DNA of 64,000 nt, from positions 1 to 64,000 of the forward strand of contig JAKFXL010000023.1 in the NCBI GenBank assembly GCA_021731365.1, in the 5' to 3' direction. Shown here piece by piece: positions 23,394 through 31,819 of the stretch. Position 1 is the first letter of the stretch. Each line of letters starts with the position of its first letter. Under the pieces are notes generated by a model. The model was not told the DNA's origin, did no database searches, and saw nothing but the letters and a program-made list of their open reading frames with translations. The DNA comes from Gammaproteobacteria bacterium (GTDB lineage: Bacteria; Pseudomonadota; Gammaproteobacteria; Tenderiales; Tenderiaceae). A program made the position numbers and the translations under genes.

Positions 23394-24731
23394 TTACTCA
23401 ACAAGCTCACCACGAAGCGAGTTAGGCTGGGCCTCGACGATACGCACAGTCACAAACTGCCCGATCATCTTGGTAACATCGCCACCCCGGCAATCAAAGT
23501 TGACCACGCGACTATTTTCAGTGCGCCCGGCCAGCTCAGAGGCGTCACGGGTTGAGGGACGCTCCACCAATATACATTGCAGTGTGCCCACCATCTGCTC
23601 GCTGATGGCCATCGTCATCTCATTGATACGCGCCTGAAGGCGGGCAAGACGGGCCTGCTTTACCGCCAGCGGCACATCATCCGGCAGTGAAGAGGCCGGT
23701 GTACCGGGACGCTGACTATATATAAAGCTAAACGAACGGTCGTAGCCAACATCCTCAATCAGCTGCATCGTCGCCTCAAAATCGGCGTCGGTCTCGCCGG
23801 GAAAACCGATAATAAAGTCAGACGACATCGCCAGATCCGGACGCACCTCACGCAAGCGCCGCACAATCGCCTTATACTCCAGCGCCGTATGGCCACGTTT
23901 CATCATGGCCAGAATCCGGTCGGAACCGCTCTGCACCGGCAGATGTAGGTGGCTCACCAGCTCCGGCACCTCGGCATAGGCGCGGATCAGACTGTCGTTC
24001 ATCTCGATCGGGTGGGAGGTGGTGAAACGGATACGCTCAATCCCCTCAATCGCCGCAACGTAGTGGATCAGCAGACCGAGATCAGCAATCTCGCCGTCAT
24101 GCATCACACCACGATAGGCGTTAACGTTCTGCCCCAGCAGATTGACCTCGCGCACCCCTTGGGCCGCCAGCTTGGCCACCTCGGCCAGCACATCGTCAAA
24201 CGGACGGTTGATCTCTTCACCACGGGTATAGGGAACCACACAGAAGGTGCAGTATTTAGAACACCCCTCCATGATCGAGACATAGGCCATGGGGCCATCG
24301 GCCCGTGGCTCCGGCAGGCGATCGAACTTTTCAATCTCTGGGAAAGAGATGTCGATCACCGGTGCCCGCTTAAGGCGAGCAGCACGAATCAGCTCCGGCA
24401 GGCGGTGCAACGTCTGCGGACCAAAGATCACATCCACATAGGGGGCACGAACACGAATCGCCTCCCCCTCCTGGCTGGCAACACACCCGCCGACGCCAAT
24501 CACCAGATGGGGCCGTTTTTTCTTCAACTCACGCCAGCGCCCGAGCTGCGAGAAGACCTTCTCCTGCGCCTTTTCACGCACCGAACAGGTATTCAGCAGC
24601 AGCACATCGGCCAGCTCGGCCTCTGTGGTCAACTCCAGACCATGGGACTCATTGAGCAGATCCGCCATCTTGGAGGAGTCGTACTCGTTCATCTGACAAC
24701 CGAAGGTTTTGATAAACAGTTTCTGGGCCAT
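23394..24731 (-). CDS. miaB: tRNA-2-methylthio-N6-isopentenyladenosine synthase
   Basis: Radical-SAM methylthiotransferase acting on i6A37 of tRNAs. The N-terminal MTTase domain has cluster-binding Cys12, Cys49 and Cys83. The radical SAM motif CSKYCTFC is at 157-164, and a C-terminal TRAM domain ([20 protein letters not shown]) is present. ATG 24731 gives 445 residues starting [18 protein letters not shown], the canonical start; the longer frame from 24809 is not conserved. It is the first gene of the miaB-phoH-ybeY-ybeX-lnt block, 95 bases ahead of phoH. Confidence 0.96.
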   Translation of the reverse strand: MAQKLFIKTFGCQMNEYDSSKMADLLNESHGLELTTEAELADVLLLNTCSVREKAQEKVFSQLGRWRELKKKRPHLVIGVGGCVASQEGEAIRVRAPYVDVIFGPQTLHRLPELIRAARLKRAPVIDISFPEIEKFDRLPEPRADGPMAYVSIMEGCSKYCTFCVVPYTRGEEINRPFDDVLAEVAKLAAQGVREVNLLGQNVNAYRGVMHDGEIADLGLLIHYVAAIEGIERIRFTTSHPIEMNDSLIRAYAEVPELVSHLHLPVQSGSDRILAMMKRGHTALEYKAIVRRLREVRPDLAMSSDFIIGFPGETDADFEATMQLIEDVGYDRSFSFIYSQRPGTPASSLPDDVPLAVKQARLARLQARINEMTMAISEQMVGTLQCILVERPSTRDASELAGRTENSRVVNFDCRGGDVTKMIGQFVTVRIVEAQPNSLRGELVE

Positions 24732-24860
24732 AAAAAACTCAGGTCTAATGCGGGGAAAAGGGGGCAAAGCATACCATTTCTGAAAGTACGCCGCCAAAGC
24801 ACATATCAAGCGCCGTCACCGCAACAGATGCCGCCTCGTTTGTTGAAGCAGAATCAAAGG

Positions 24861-25763
24861 CTAGTTATTCGCAGGGTTCAGTTTGAGCAAACTATCTGCC
24901 TGAGCCATTGGCAGCCATAAGGCAAGTTGAGCCAGTATGTCGTGGAGTGGACGATGGGTGCGCCGAGCGGCGGCGGTAACGCACTTTAGCAGACAGCGGT
25001 TTGTGGTTTTGGCCTTTGCTGCCAACAGAAAATAAAACTGCCAGTCGGTCAATTGCTCGCAGGAGACATGATAATGAGCGCGTTTCACGCAGAGGTAACT
25101 GATGCCAGTTTCAGGCGGTTCGGCAGGGACACTGCCACGGAGCAAGGCTTGAAAAGCGCCCAACGGGTGATGGGTAACCACCAGGCGAGTGGTTTCTGGA
25201 AGAACAACCTCAATGTTGCCGCCCAGTAACAGGTCAAAAGGGTCAACTATTTCAAAGTCACTGCTTTCGAACCCCGTTGCTCGTAACGACGCGGCCATGG
25301 CCCGCTCGATTTGGGCTAAATCAAGAGGAAAAACCAGCTTTCCATCATCTGCCGCTTTAACCGAAGCACTTTGAGAGCGGCGAAGAAACTGAGCAAATCC
25401 GTCACCGAGTTCATACAGTGAAAAGCCGCGGGGTGGGTGGCTGCTCAGATATGCACGGCAGAAAAACTCAAACAGCGATTCGCCAAGCAAACGTTGCAAT
25501 GCTGGGTAATCCGCCTTCAGGCAGGCAAACAGGCGTAACCAATACCCCTGGGCATAAATATCAAGGCGACTATGAGGTGAGATGCCCGGTGGCACTTCAA
25601 TAACATCCTCGATCATCCAGCTGCGGGTTTTCCGGGCGTGTGCCAAACCGTCCGGAAGCCCTTCAGGTGCCGTGATTGCGCTCATCATCCAGCGCTGCAG
25701 GGAGGCAAGATCGGGAGAGTCCGAGTGGTTATTTTGCGCCATTGTACGAGTTTTTATATCCAT
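24861..25763 (-). CDS. DUF2063 partner protein of the MNIO enzyme (BufC/HvfC-like)
   Basis: A 300-residue protein of the DUF2063 family. The N-terminal domain has the typical SRLDIYAQGYWLRLFACLKA, LGESLFEFFCRAYLSSHP and GFSLYELGDGFAQFLRRS signatures. The second half (~140-290) is less conserved. In bufferin and related pathways such proteins bind the precursor and assist the DUF692 oxidase. It overlaps the end of the DUF692 gene, so the two are translationally linked. ATG 25763 overlaps by 35 bases and ATG 25742 by 14; neither has a good ribosome site. It is the third gene of the ferritin-like/DUF692/DUF2063 operon. No DoxX-like BufD/HvfD gene accompanies it. Confidence 0.85.
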   Translation of the reverse strand: MDIKTRTMAQNNHSDSPDLASLQRWMMSAITAPEGLPDGLAHARKTRSWMIEDVIEVPPGISPHSRLDIYAQGYWLRLFACLKADYPALQRLLGESLFEFFCRAYLSSHPPRGFSLYELGDGFAQFLRRSQSASVKAADDGKLVFPLDLAQIERAMAASLRATGFESSDFEIVDPFDLLLGGNIEVVLPETTRLVVTHHPLGAFQALLRGSVPAEPPETGISYLCVKRAHYHVSCEQLTDWQFYFLLAAKAKTTNRCLLKCVTAAARRTHRPLHDILAQLALWLPMAQADSLLKLNPANN

Positions 25764-26694
25764 TACTGGGGATGTTGGTCAGTTGAAAATCGATAGGGGT
25801 AGAGAGCACTGTCTGTTTATCGACTGATGCAACAGGCGTAGATGTGAGTGTATCGGGCATGACGCCGTTCAACATTAAATGCCTAGCTTTGTTGAGTTCG
25901 GCGAGAAGATCGGGGTAGTTGGGTATCTTAGCATCCCACTCGAGCAGGGTAGAAACACCTCCCGTCAACGTTTGAGCAAGCGAATAGAGCTCCCAAACAG
26001 GTGCCGGAACGGGCGCATCGTGAGTGTCAACCATATACTCTTCGCAGAGGGTCGGCCCCGCCAGATGGATTTGCACCACATGGTCATGGGGTATTGAGCG
26101 GATGTAATGCTCCGCATCAAAACGGTGATTATGGGCGCTGACATAGACGTTGTTCACATCGAGTAACAGTCCGCACTGGGTTGCTTCAACCAGTTCCGTG
26201 ATGAACTCCCACTCAGTCATGGTAGAAGAACGGAATTGAACATAGCTGCTGGGGTTTTCTATGATCAGCGGACGTTCAAGAATCTCCTGAACCTCTCGCA
26301 CCCGTTGTGTTACATGTTTCAACGACGCTTCATTAAACGGGAGTGGTAAAAGGTCGTGGGAGTTGTGACTGCCCAGTCCTGTCCAACACAGATGGTCGGA
26401 TATCCAGGCGGCATTGACGCGCCCAGCAAGTTTTTTCAACTTGTCGAGGTAGTCTCGGTTCAAGGGTGACGCACTGCCAATCGAAAGGGATACGCCGTGC
26501 ATCACAATAGGAATATCTGTTGATAACCGCTCCACCACACTGTTGGTGTAACCCGAGTTATCCATAAAATTTTCAGAGATGATTTCGAACCAGTCAACAC
26601 GTAGCCCCCCGGACAAAATCTCCGGGAGGTGTTGTGTACGCAGGCCGACACCGAAACCCAGGTTAGGCAGACCCAAACGGCTCTTCTTTTGCAT
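25729..26694 (-). CDS. DUF692 multinuclear non-heme iron oxidase (MNIO, MbnB/BufB-like)
   Basis: A 321-residue TIM-barrel enzyme of DUF692. Members modify Cys or other residues in ribosomally made precursors, for example to oxazolone/thioamide (MbnB) or thiooxazole (BufB). Conserved metal-ligand candidates are visible: His66 (VMHGVSLSIG), Asp100-His101 (ISDHLCW), Glu146-Asn147 (IIENPSSY), Asp179/Asn181 (LLLDVNNVYV), His188/His190, His210 (QIHLAG), Asp223/His225 (VDTHD), and Glu252/Asp254 (LEWD). The N-terminal GFGVGLRTQHLPEIL is typical. The gene begins 11 bases after the ferritin-like gene and overlaps the DUF2063 gene. The usual short precursor peptide is absent; the likely substrate is the large protein upstream. 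Confidence 0.92.
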   Translation of the reverse strand: MQKKSRLGLPNLGFGVGLRTQHLPEILSGGLRVDWFEIISENFMDNSGYTNSVVERLSTDIPIVMHGVSLSIGSASPLNRDYLDKLKKLAGRVNAAWISDHLCWTGLGSHNSHDLLPLPFNEASLKHVTQRVREVQEILERPLIIENPSSYVQFRSSTMTEWEFITELVEATQCGLLLDVNNVYVSAHNHRFDAEHYIRSIPHDHVVQIHLAGPTLCEEYMVDTHDAPVPAPVWELYSLAQTLTGGVSTLLEWDAKIPNYPDLLAELNKARHLMLNGVMPDTLTSTPVASVDKQTVLSTPIDFQLTNIPSNGYKNSYNGAK

Positions 26695-26705
26695 CGTGGT
26701 TGCGA

Positions 26706-28637
26706 TTAGTTCGGCGGTATAACGGTACGCAGATCGTTTGCCGCAGGTTTGCTTGGGGCTGGGCTGCCGGGGTTTTTACTGGCATAGATCGCTGTATAAG
26801 CGGCCCATGCCGCGTCGTACACCTTCTCGTTACTGGTGAAGGAGAGCGTATTCGGCGGTATGGCTGCACCGGTATCAATGTCGATTACATCCATTGTTCC
26901 ACCGCCTGGCACACTGAGCAGCTGCCAATTTGAGATTGGCGCGCCGCACCCTCCTTTTTGGGCACAGGTATTGTCGCTGGGGGCAATATAGTTTCCAGTC
27001 GCATTTTTAACTGGATAGCCGCACCCGCCCTGCCCTTTGTGCAAATTAGAGCCGGAGCAGGTATGGAAGGCAGAGATATCTGCACAGTTGTTGCCGGGGT
27101 TGGTGATACTCAACCCCTGACAAGCGTGATACTCGTCTGTAGTGGTGGGGGTCGGAAGAGCCGCTGAAAGATCCGGGGCAGCACCCATCACTGCCCAATA
27201 CAACGACATGCGATCTCCTGATGCCCTCATTGCTTGGTTGGGGAATGCTTTTGTACTATCGCCCCAGGAGAGGGTCAGCGCACTATTGATGCCGTTGATA
27301 GCACCTACAATAAGGCTATTCAGGAGCTCTTCAGAGCCGGTTTTCAACCCATTAAGGGCATTAGCGACATCCGTCGGCGTAGGCAAAGCAGGATTAGGAA
27401 CATAATCACTGGTTTGAAGATCGGCCCCCGTCCAGGCATTGCCCGCTGCAAACCACTGCGTAAAGGTCATGAATCCATCTGTAGCGATCACATCGGTTAA
27501 GTTGTTGAAGCGCTCCCAATGGTCAATCTCATCTCCGGTAACACGTGCGTCAGCGTCGCCAGAGCCAGGATAATCGATGGCAAGCGCGGCTTTATCCGGT
27601 TGAAACTGCAATTGAACATCATTGGTTGCCACGTGATCGATAAAGGTTGTTTTGTTGTCAACAATGACGGCCCCGACGCGCTCCTGAAGATAGAGACGAA
27701 AACCCTTAAGGGCGTTTTTGATGCCGCCTTCGCCTTGATCGGAAATACCCCTGATCATATCTGCCGCCTGAATAATCGCCAGTGAAGGATCAGATGCACT
27801 AATCTGTGTAGGCATACGGGGATATTCAGGATTGTGGTATTTCGTCATCCCGTTAAACACATCTCGCTGCTTGCTTAAATTTGTAGCGTCGAACATTTTT
27901 GTCCATAAAGTCTCCCCATCGCTGTACTCAATGGTGATGTACTTGAGCAAACAGTTATACATCCAGCCGATGGTGCCAAAGAGTGGCAGATCCTTTTCTG
28001 TATTTGCACTTGCCCAGTTAACAAAAGGCACAGCCGGGAAATAGTTGTCACGCGCATCAGGCTTAATATCGGCAAGGGCGACCTCATGTGACTGCTCAAT
28101 GGCCAGAAACAGATTGATCTGCTCCTGATTCAATTCACCGATGTCGACATTGACCGAGGCGTAAGTCATCGTATCTGTCAGATCGAGGATATGGGGGATT
28201 ACGGTGTTAGTCGGCCCATAACAGCCCCAGCCACCCGCTGCGTTTTCCAGAAGAGAGCCGGTAAAAAACTTAGGCGTGACGCCCAGCACAACGGCCAGGT
28301 TAGCCGCCAATTGCAAATGCAGCATCTCCTGAATGAAGACACTAAACATGGTGTTGTACGCCTCTTGATTGGGCGTAAGCACTGTGCCAGGAGGTGTGGG
28401 TGTTGTCGACATGCCCGCCCAAAGACGACCCTTAGCAAGCGGGTTGCTAATTTTATGGGTGCCCTGAATTGATGACATGGCACACAGATAGAGTGGGATT
28501 GTGAAATTTTCCACATTGACGGCACCTTGGGCCAGTGCTGCTACCGCCGACTTGTCCAGATCAAGATTAGAGAGATCACGCTTTGTGATAGGCATAAAGT
28601 TTTTAGGGATAACACCTTTAAGCGCAGCTTCAGACAT
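26706..28637 (-). CDS. Ferritin-like (VioB-type) protein with C-terminal MNIO-type Cys motif region
   Basis: A 643-residue cytoplasmic-looking protein without signal peptide. ATG 28637 has AAGGA 8-9 bases upstream. The N-terminal half matches the ferritin-like domain seen in VioB/iminophenyl-pyruvate dimer synthases: VENFTIPLYLCAMSSI (Glu43), FIQEMLHLQLAANLAVVLG (Glu104, His107), then Glu181/Glu185 and GTIGWMYNCLL. These are plausible diiron ligands. The C-terminal part has six Cys at 506, 518, 527, 539, 558 and 564, in ACQGLS, NNCADI, HTCSGSNLHKGQGGCGYP and NTCAQKGGCGAP. The KGQGGCG repeats recall Cys motifs in DUF692 substrates. An 80-residue tail follows. It is the first gene of the DUF692/DUF2063 operon. 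I infer that it is both enzyme-like body and modified substrate; its reaction is unknown. Confidence 0.75.
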   Translation of the reverse strand: MSEAALKGVIPKNFMPITKRDLSNLDLDKSAVAALAQGAVNVENFTIPLYLCAMSSIQGTHKISNPLAKGRLWAGMSTTPTPPGTVLTPNQEAYNTMFSVFIQEMLHLQLAANLAVVLGVTPKFFTGSLLENAAGGWGCYGPTNTVIPHILDLTDTMTYASVNVDIGELNQEQINLFLAIEQSHEVALADIKPDARDNYFPAVPFVNWASANTEKDLPLFGTIGWMYNCLLKYITIEYSDGETLWTKMFDATNLSKQRDVFNGMTKYHNPEYPRMPTQISASDPSLAIIQAADMIRGISDQGEGGIKNALKGFRLYLQERVGAVIVDNKTTFIDHVATNDVQLQFQPDKAALAIDYPGSGDADARVTGDEIDHWERFNNLTDVIATDGFMTFTQWFAAGNAWTGADLQTSDYVPNPALPTPTDVANALNGLKTGSEELLNSLIVGAINGINSALTLSWGDSTKAFPNQAMRASGDRMSLYWAVMGAAPDLSAALPTPTTTDEYHACQGLSITNPGNNCADISAFHTCSGSNLHKGQGGCGYPVKNATGNYIAPSDNTCAQKGGCGAPISNWQLLSVPGGGTMDVIDIDTGAAIPPNTLSFTSNEKVYDAAWAAYTAIYASKNPGSPAPSKPAANDLRTVIPPN

Positions 28638-28763
28638 GTTTATGGTCCTTGTTAAATGAAATGAATACTTCACATGTTGTTTTCAAATGTAAGCCCTTGC
28701 ATCGGCAGCCCCATCATTTTCATTAACCTTTATTTTTATCCCCTAAACTGCCTCAACAGCCCC

Positions 28764-28949
28764 TGTAGCTACCCATACATGAAAGAGATGGTGGAAGCCC
28801 GTGGCGTTAACGCTGACCGCTCCAGCCTCAGCCGCTGGACATTCAAATAGACACCTGTTCTGGAAGGTGCATTTTGGCAAAGAAAATATTCCGTGGGTAC
28901 GCGCTGGCGCAGTGATGAGACTTAAGGAATCTCAGGGGCATTTGTAATG
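28764..28949 (+). pseudogene. IS6-family transposase relic
   Basis: The plus strand reads CSYPYMKEMVEARGVNADRS then SLSRW, followed by a stop, and further on in the next segment VGTRWRSDET, then a second disruption. These match two consecutive conserved pieces of IS6-type DDE transposases (LSYRDLxEMMxERGxxxDxSTIxRW and VGxxWRxDETY, the latter carrying the first catalytic Asp). The region between is shortened, and stops or frameshifts break it, so it cannot be functional. No terminal inverted repeats were found. It occupies most of the 358-base gap upstream of the ferritin-like gene (28638-28995); the rest shows nothing recognisable. Confidence 0.6.
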
Positions 28950-28995
28950 AACCCCATCGTTATTCACGTTTCATATTCATTCAAAAACAAAAACG

Positions 28996-29550
28996 TCATC
29001 TCTTAAGGCTATAGATATTGGCGCTCCAATAACTGCTTTTATGCTCAAGGGGTGCTACCCACCCTGCCGCCACCAGCGCCTTGGCGATCAAGCGATTCAT
29101 AATGCCGTGCCCCACCAGCAGTACCGGCCCTTTTTCCGCCAGAGTAATCAGCCGCAGGGCCGCTGCCTTGGCTCGCGATTTAGTCTCACCCAATGAATCA
29201 ACACCCCTGCTATAGCCACAAAGCCATAGCAGGCGGAACAGCACCACCCAGATACCCGGTGGAAGAGGCAAGAGTCGCCATTGGGCATACGGCAGTGGCG
29301 CTTCACAGAATAGTGGGTCAATCAGAGGATGGGCACACCCCAGCGCCTGTGCTGACGAAAGGGCTCGGGGCAGGGGGCTGGTGATAACGGTTGTCTCTGG
29401 GTCAATCAACGTCAACAGATTTTTGGGGGCACTCTCCATGGCCACCACGGCTTGGTTGTACTGATCGATCCACCTCCCCATCTCTGCCGCACGGCACCAG
29501 CCGGTTACAGGCAGCAGCGGCTTACCGTGGCGCATGAGGGTGATTTTCAT
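28996..29550 (-). CDS. Histidine phosphatase family protein
   Basis: A 184-residue member of the phosphoglycerate-mutase-like superfamily. The catalytic LMRHG motif lies at residues ~5-9, the second Arg in TSPLPRALSSAQAL, and the second catalytic His in LLVGHGIMNRLIAK. ATG 29550 is chosen because MKITLMRHGKP is the standard opening; the frame extends to 29601 without family support. The substrate is unknown: such proteins dephosphorylate sugar phosphates, nucleotides or proteins. A moderately hydrophobic segment (IWVVLFRLLWLCGYS) is unusual and could be a buried helix. It lies 63 bases downstream of the ammonium transporter in the same direction. Confidence 0.85.
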   Translation of the reverse strand: MKITLMRHGKPLLPVTGWCRAAEMGRWIDQYNQAVVAMESAPKNLLTLIDPETTVITSPLPRALSSAQALGCAHPLIDPLFCEAPLPYAQWRLLPLPPGIWVVLFRLLWLCGYSRGVDSLGETKSRAKAAALRLITLAEKGPVLLVGHGIMNRLIAKALVAAGWVAPLEHKSSYWSANIYSLKR

Positions 29551-29613
29551 GACAAAAGAGCCTGCCACCCCACACTGAAAGGAGAGGTAGCGTGACTCCA
29601 CCGCCTTGCAACA

Positions 29614-30807
29614 CTAATCACGCTGCGGCGTCGCCGCAATCTTGTGAATACTCAAGTCGGCCCCTTGGTACTCCTGCTCCTGAGTCAGGCGTAACCCAAC
29701 CATCTTTTTCAACAGGCCATAGACAATCAATCCACCGGCAAAGGCAATCAACACCCCCACCAGGGTACCGATCAGCTGCGACACAAAACTAACACCGCCC
29801 ATACCACCCAACGCCTCCAGTCCAAAAATCCCGGCGGCAATTCCGCCCCAGACACCACAGAGGCCGTGTAGTGGCCAGACACCCAAAACGTCGTCAATCT
29901 TCCAGCGGTTCTGTGTCTGGATAAAGGCCCAGACAAACAGCGCTCCCGCCACCACGCCGGTGAAGAGCGCTCCCAACGGATGCATTAAATCAGAACCGGC
30001 ACAGACCGCCACCAGACCGGCAAGTGGGCCGTTGTGCACAAAACCAGGGTCGTTACGCCCGATCACCAGCGCCGCCAGCACCCCGCCGACCATCGCCATC
30101 AATGAATTAACAGCCACCAGACCGCTGATGCCGACCACCGACTGCGCCGACATGACGTTGAAACCAAACCAGCCCACCGTCAGTATCCAGGCCCCCAGCG
30201 ACAGAAACGGAATACTGGAGGGTGGATGGGCGTACATCACCCCATCCTTACCGTAACGGCCATGGCGCGGCCCCAATAGCAACACTGCGGCCAGCGCAAT
30301 CCAGCCGCCAACGGCATGCACCACAATGGAACCGGCAAAATCATGGAACTTGGCACCAAAAGTCGTCTCCAGCCACGCCTGCATACCAAAGTTGCCGTTC
30401 CAGGCCATACCTTCAAAGAGTGGGTAGATCAGCCCCACCAGCGCAAAGGTGGCGGCCAGCTGTGGATTGAACTTGGCCCGCTCGGCAATGCCACCAGAGA
30501 CGATGGCCGGGATGGCGGCGGCGAAGGTGAGCAGGAAGAAGAACTTCACCAGCGCCAGACCGTTCTGCTCTGCCAATACCGGCGCGGCATCGAAAAACGA
30601 GACGCCATAGGCCACTGAGTAGCCGATAAAGAAATAGGCGATGGTGGAGACGGCAAAGTCAGCCAATATTTTCACCAGGGCGTTGACCTGGTTTTTATGC
30701 CGCACCGTGCCCATCTCAAGGAAGGCAAAACCGGCGTGCATGGCCAGAACCATCACTGCCCCCATCAATAACAGGAGCACATCACTCCCCGACTGCAAAG
30801 CTTCCAT
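29614..30807 (-). CDS. amtB: Ammonium transporter, Amt family
   Basis: A 397-residue inner-membrane channel with about 11 helices moving ammonia/ammonium. Family segments are AFLEMGTVRHKNQVNALVK, HDFAGSIVVHAVGGWIALA (first conserved pore His), WFGFNVMS, and HPLGALFTGVVAG/WPLHGLCGVWGGIAAG (second pore His). The C-terminal tail GADLSIHK is the remnant of the GlnK-contacting segment. ATG 30807 has GGGAG 7 bases upstream. No glnK gene is adjacent, unlike many amtB operons. A consensus-like promoter lies at 30893-30921, with a dyad just upstream of its -35 element. Confidence 0.95.
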   Translation of the reverse strand: MEALQSGSDVLLLLMGAVMVLAMHAGFAFLEMGTVRHKNQVNALVKILADFAVSTIAYFFIGYSVAYGVSFFDAAPVLAEQNGLALVKFFFLLTFAAAIPAIVSGGIAERAKFNPQLAATFALVGLIYPLFEGMAWNGNFGMQAWLETTFGAKFHDFAGSIVVHAVGGWIALAAVLLLGPRHGRYGKDGVMYAHPPSSIPFLSLGAWILTVGWFGFNVMSAQSVVGISGLVAVNSLMAMVGGVLAALVIGRNDPGFVHNGPLAGLVAVCAGSDLMHPLGALFTGVVAGALFVWAFIQTQNRWKIDDVLGVWPLHGLCGVWGGIAAGIFGLEALGGMGGVSFVSQLIGTLVGVLIAFAGGLIVYGLLKKMVGLRLTQEQEYQGADLSIHKIAATPQRD

Positions 30808-30892
30808 AACAACTCCCAGGATTATGATCACGACTGCCAGAGCGCTCACTCTCACACCCAAAGCAGGCTAGCTGAATATAAAAAATCAGTCC

Positions 30893-30921
30893 GTTATAAC
30901 CGACTATAAACGTGACTTCAA
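30893..30921 (-). promoter_or_regulatory. Sigma-70-type promoter for amtB
   Basis: On the minus strand a -35 TTGAAG (30916-30921) and a -10 TATAAC (30893-30898) are separated by exactly 17 bases. Transcription would start near 30886, giving an untranslated leader of about 80 bases before ATG 30807. Confidence 0.65.
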
Positions 30922-30925
30922 TACA

Positions 30926-30940
30926 CAACAGGCCCTGTTG
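30926..30940. promoter_or_regulatory. Dyad CAACAG-GCC-CTGTTG in the amtB upstream region
   Basis: A perfect 6-bp inverted repeat with a 3-base centre lies four bases upstream of the amtB -35 element, in the gap shared with the divergent cNMP-domain gene. Position fits an operator or activator site. The binding protein is unknown; it does not match the NtrC or CRP consensus. Confidence 0.4.
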
Positions 30941-31001
30941 GCCTCAAGCCCCAGCCATTTAGGCCGTGATAGTTGAGGTATACCCGTCATTGAGACCGCC
31001 C

Positions 31002-31694
31002 ATGAACATCTACGATTCGCAAAGCTCCATTTCAAGCACCTTGCGTCTCACCACTATCCGTTATCTGATGGATTTTGGTGAACGGGTCTCGTTTAAGGCG
31101 GGGGAGATGATCTTTCACGAGGGGGATACCTGCCAGCAGGTCTACATCATCCTCAGTGGTGAAGCTGATATCATCAAAAACGACGCCTATGGCAATGGTT
31201 CTGTCATTGCCACCGCGCAACAGGGCTCAGTGTTTGGTGAGATGGGGCTGTTCCTTGATCTACGCCGCTCTGGCAGCGTCATGGCCAAAACCCCGTTAAC
31301 GCTGATGGCACTGAAAAATGATGACTTTATCGGTGCCCTGCAACGGTTTCCCGATTTGAGCCTGCGGCTGTTCAAATCGCTCTCACTCAAACTCGACTCC
31401 GCCAACACCCGGTTTTCAGTCCTCAACAACTCCCTGCACATGGTTCAGCTGGGTACCTATATATTAGAGCGCCCGGTTGATGATACCGGCATGCAACACC
31501 ACGAGTTTTACGCCATCATGGCCGACAGCGAGCTGAAACGACATGAGATCACCAATGTACTGACGAACTTCAAACAGATGGCGATCATCGACGACCTTGA
31601 ACTCAGCGCCGATGGCCACATTGCTTTTCAGCTTAATGCCGAGCAGCTGCACCACTATCTGCAGCATGCATCCACCAGCACCACACAAGCCTGA
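31002..31694 (+). CDS. Cyclic-nucleotide-binding-domain protein, CRP/FNR-like
   Basis: A 230-residue protein (from ATG 31002). The cNMP-binding beta-roll covers residues ~20-140: FKAGEMIFHEGDTCQQVYII, LSGEADIIKND, GSVFGEMGLFLDLRRSGSV. GEMGLF...RRSGSV resembles a phosphate-binding cassette (GE...R..S/T), so cAMP/cGMP or another ligand is possible. The C-terminal region (~150-230) occupies the place of a winged helix, but I see no clear DNA-recognition helix; ELKRHEITNVLTNFKQM is the best candidate. An upstream in-frame GTG (30966) is less likely. It is divergent from amtB, with a palindrome in the shared region. Confidence 0.85.
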   Translation: MNIYDSQSSISSTLRLTTIRYLMDFGERVSFKAGEMIFHEGDTCQQVYIILSGEADIIKNDAYGNGSVIATAQQGSVFGEMGLFLDLRRSGSVMAKTPLTLMALKNDDFIGALQRFPDLSLRLFKSLSLKLDSANTRFSVLNNSLHMVQLGTYILERPVDDTGMQHHEFYAIMADSELKRHEITNVLTNFKQMAIIDDLELSADGHIAFQLNAEQLHHYLQHASTSTTQA

Positions 31695-31819
31695 CACCCC
31701 CTGCCCCACACCCCGAAAACTGGCCACTGATCCGACCAATCCCTCACTTCATCCATGGCAATCAGTTACAATCGCGCCGCTTCAGCAACTGTACTAACCC
31801 GCTCCACACAGGCAACCCC

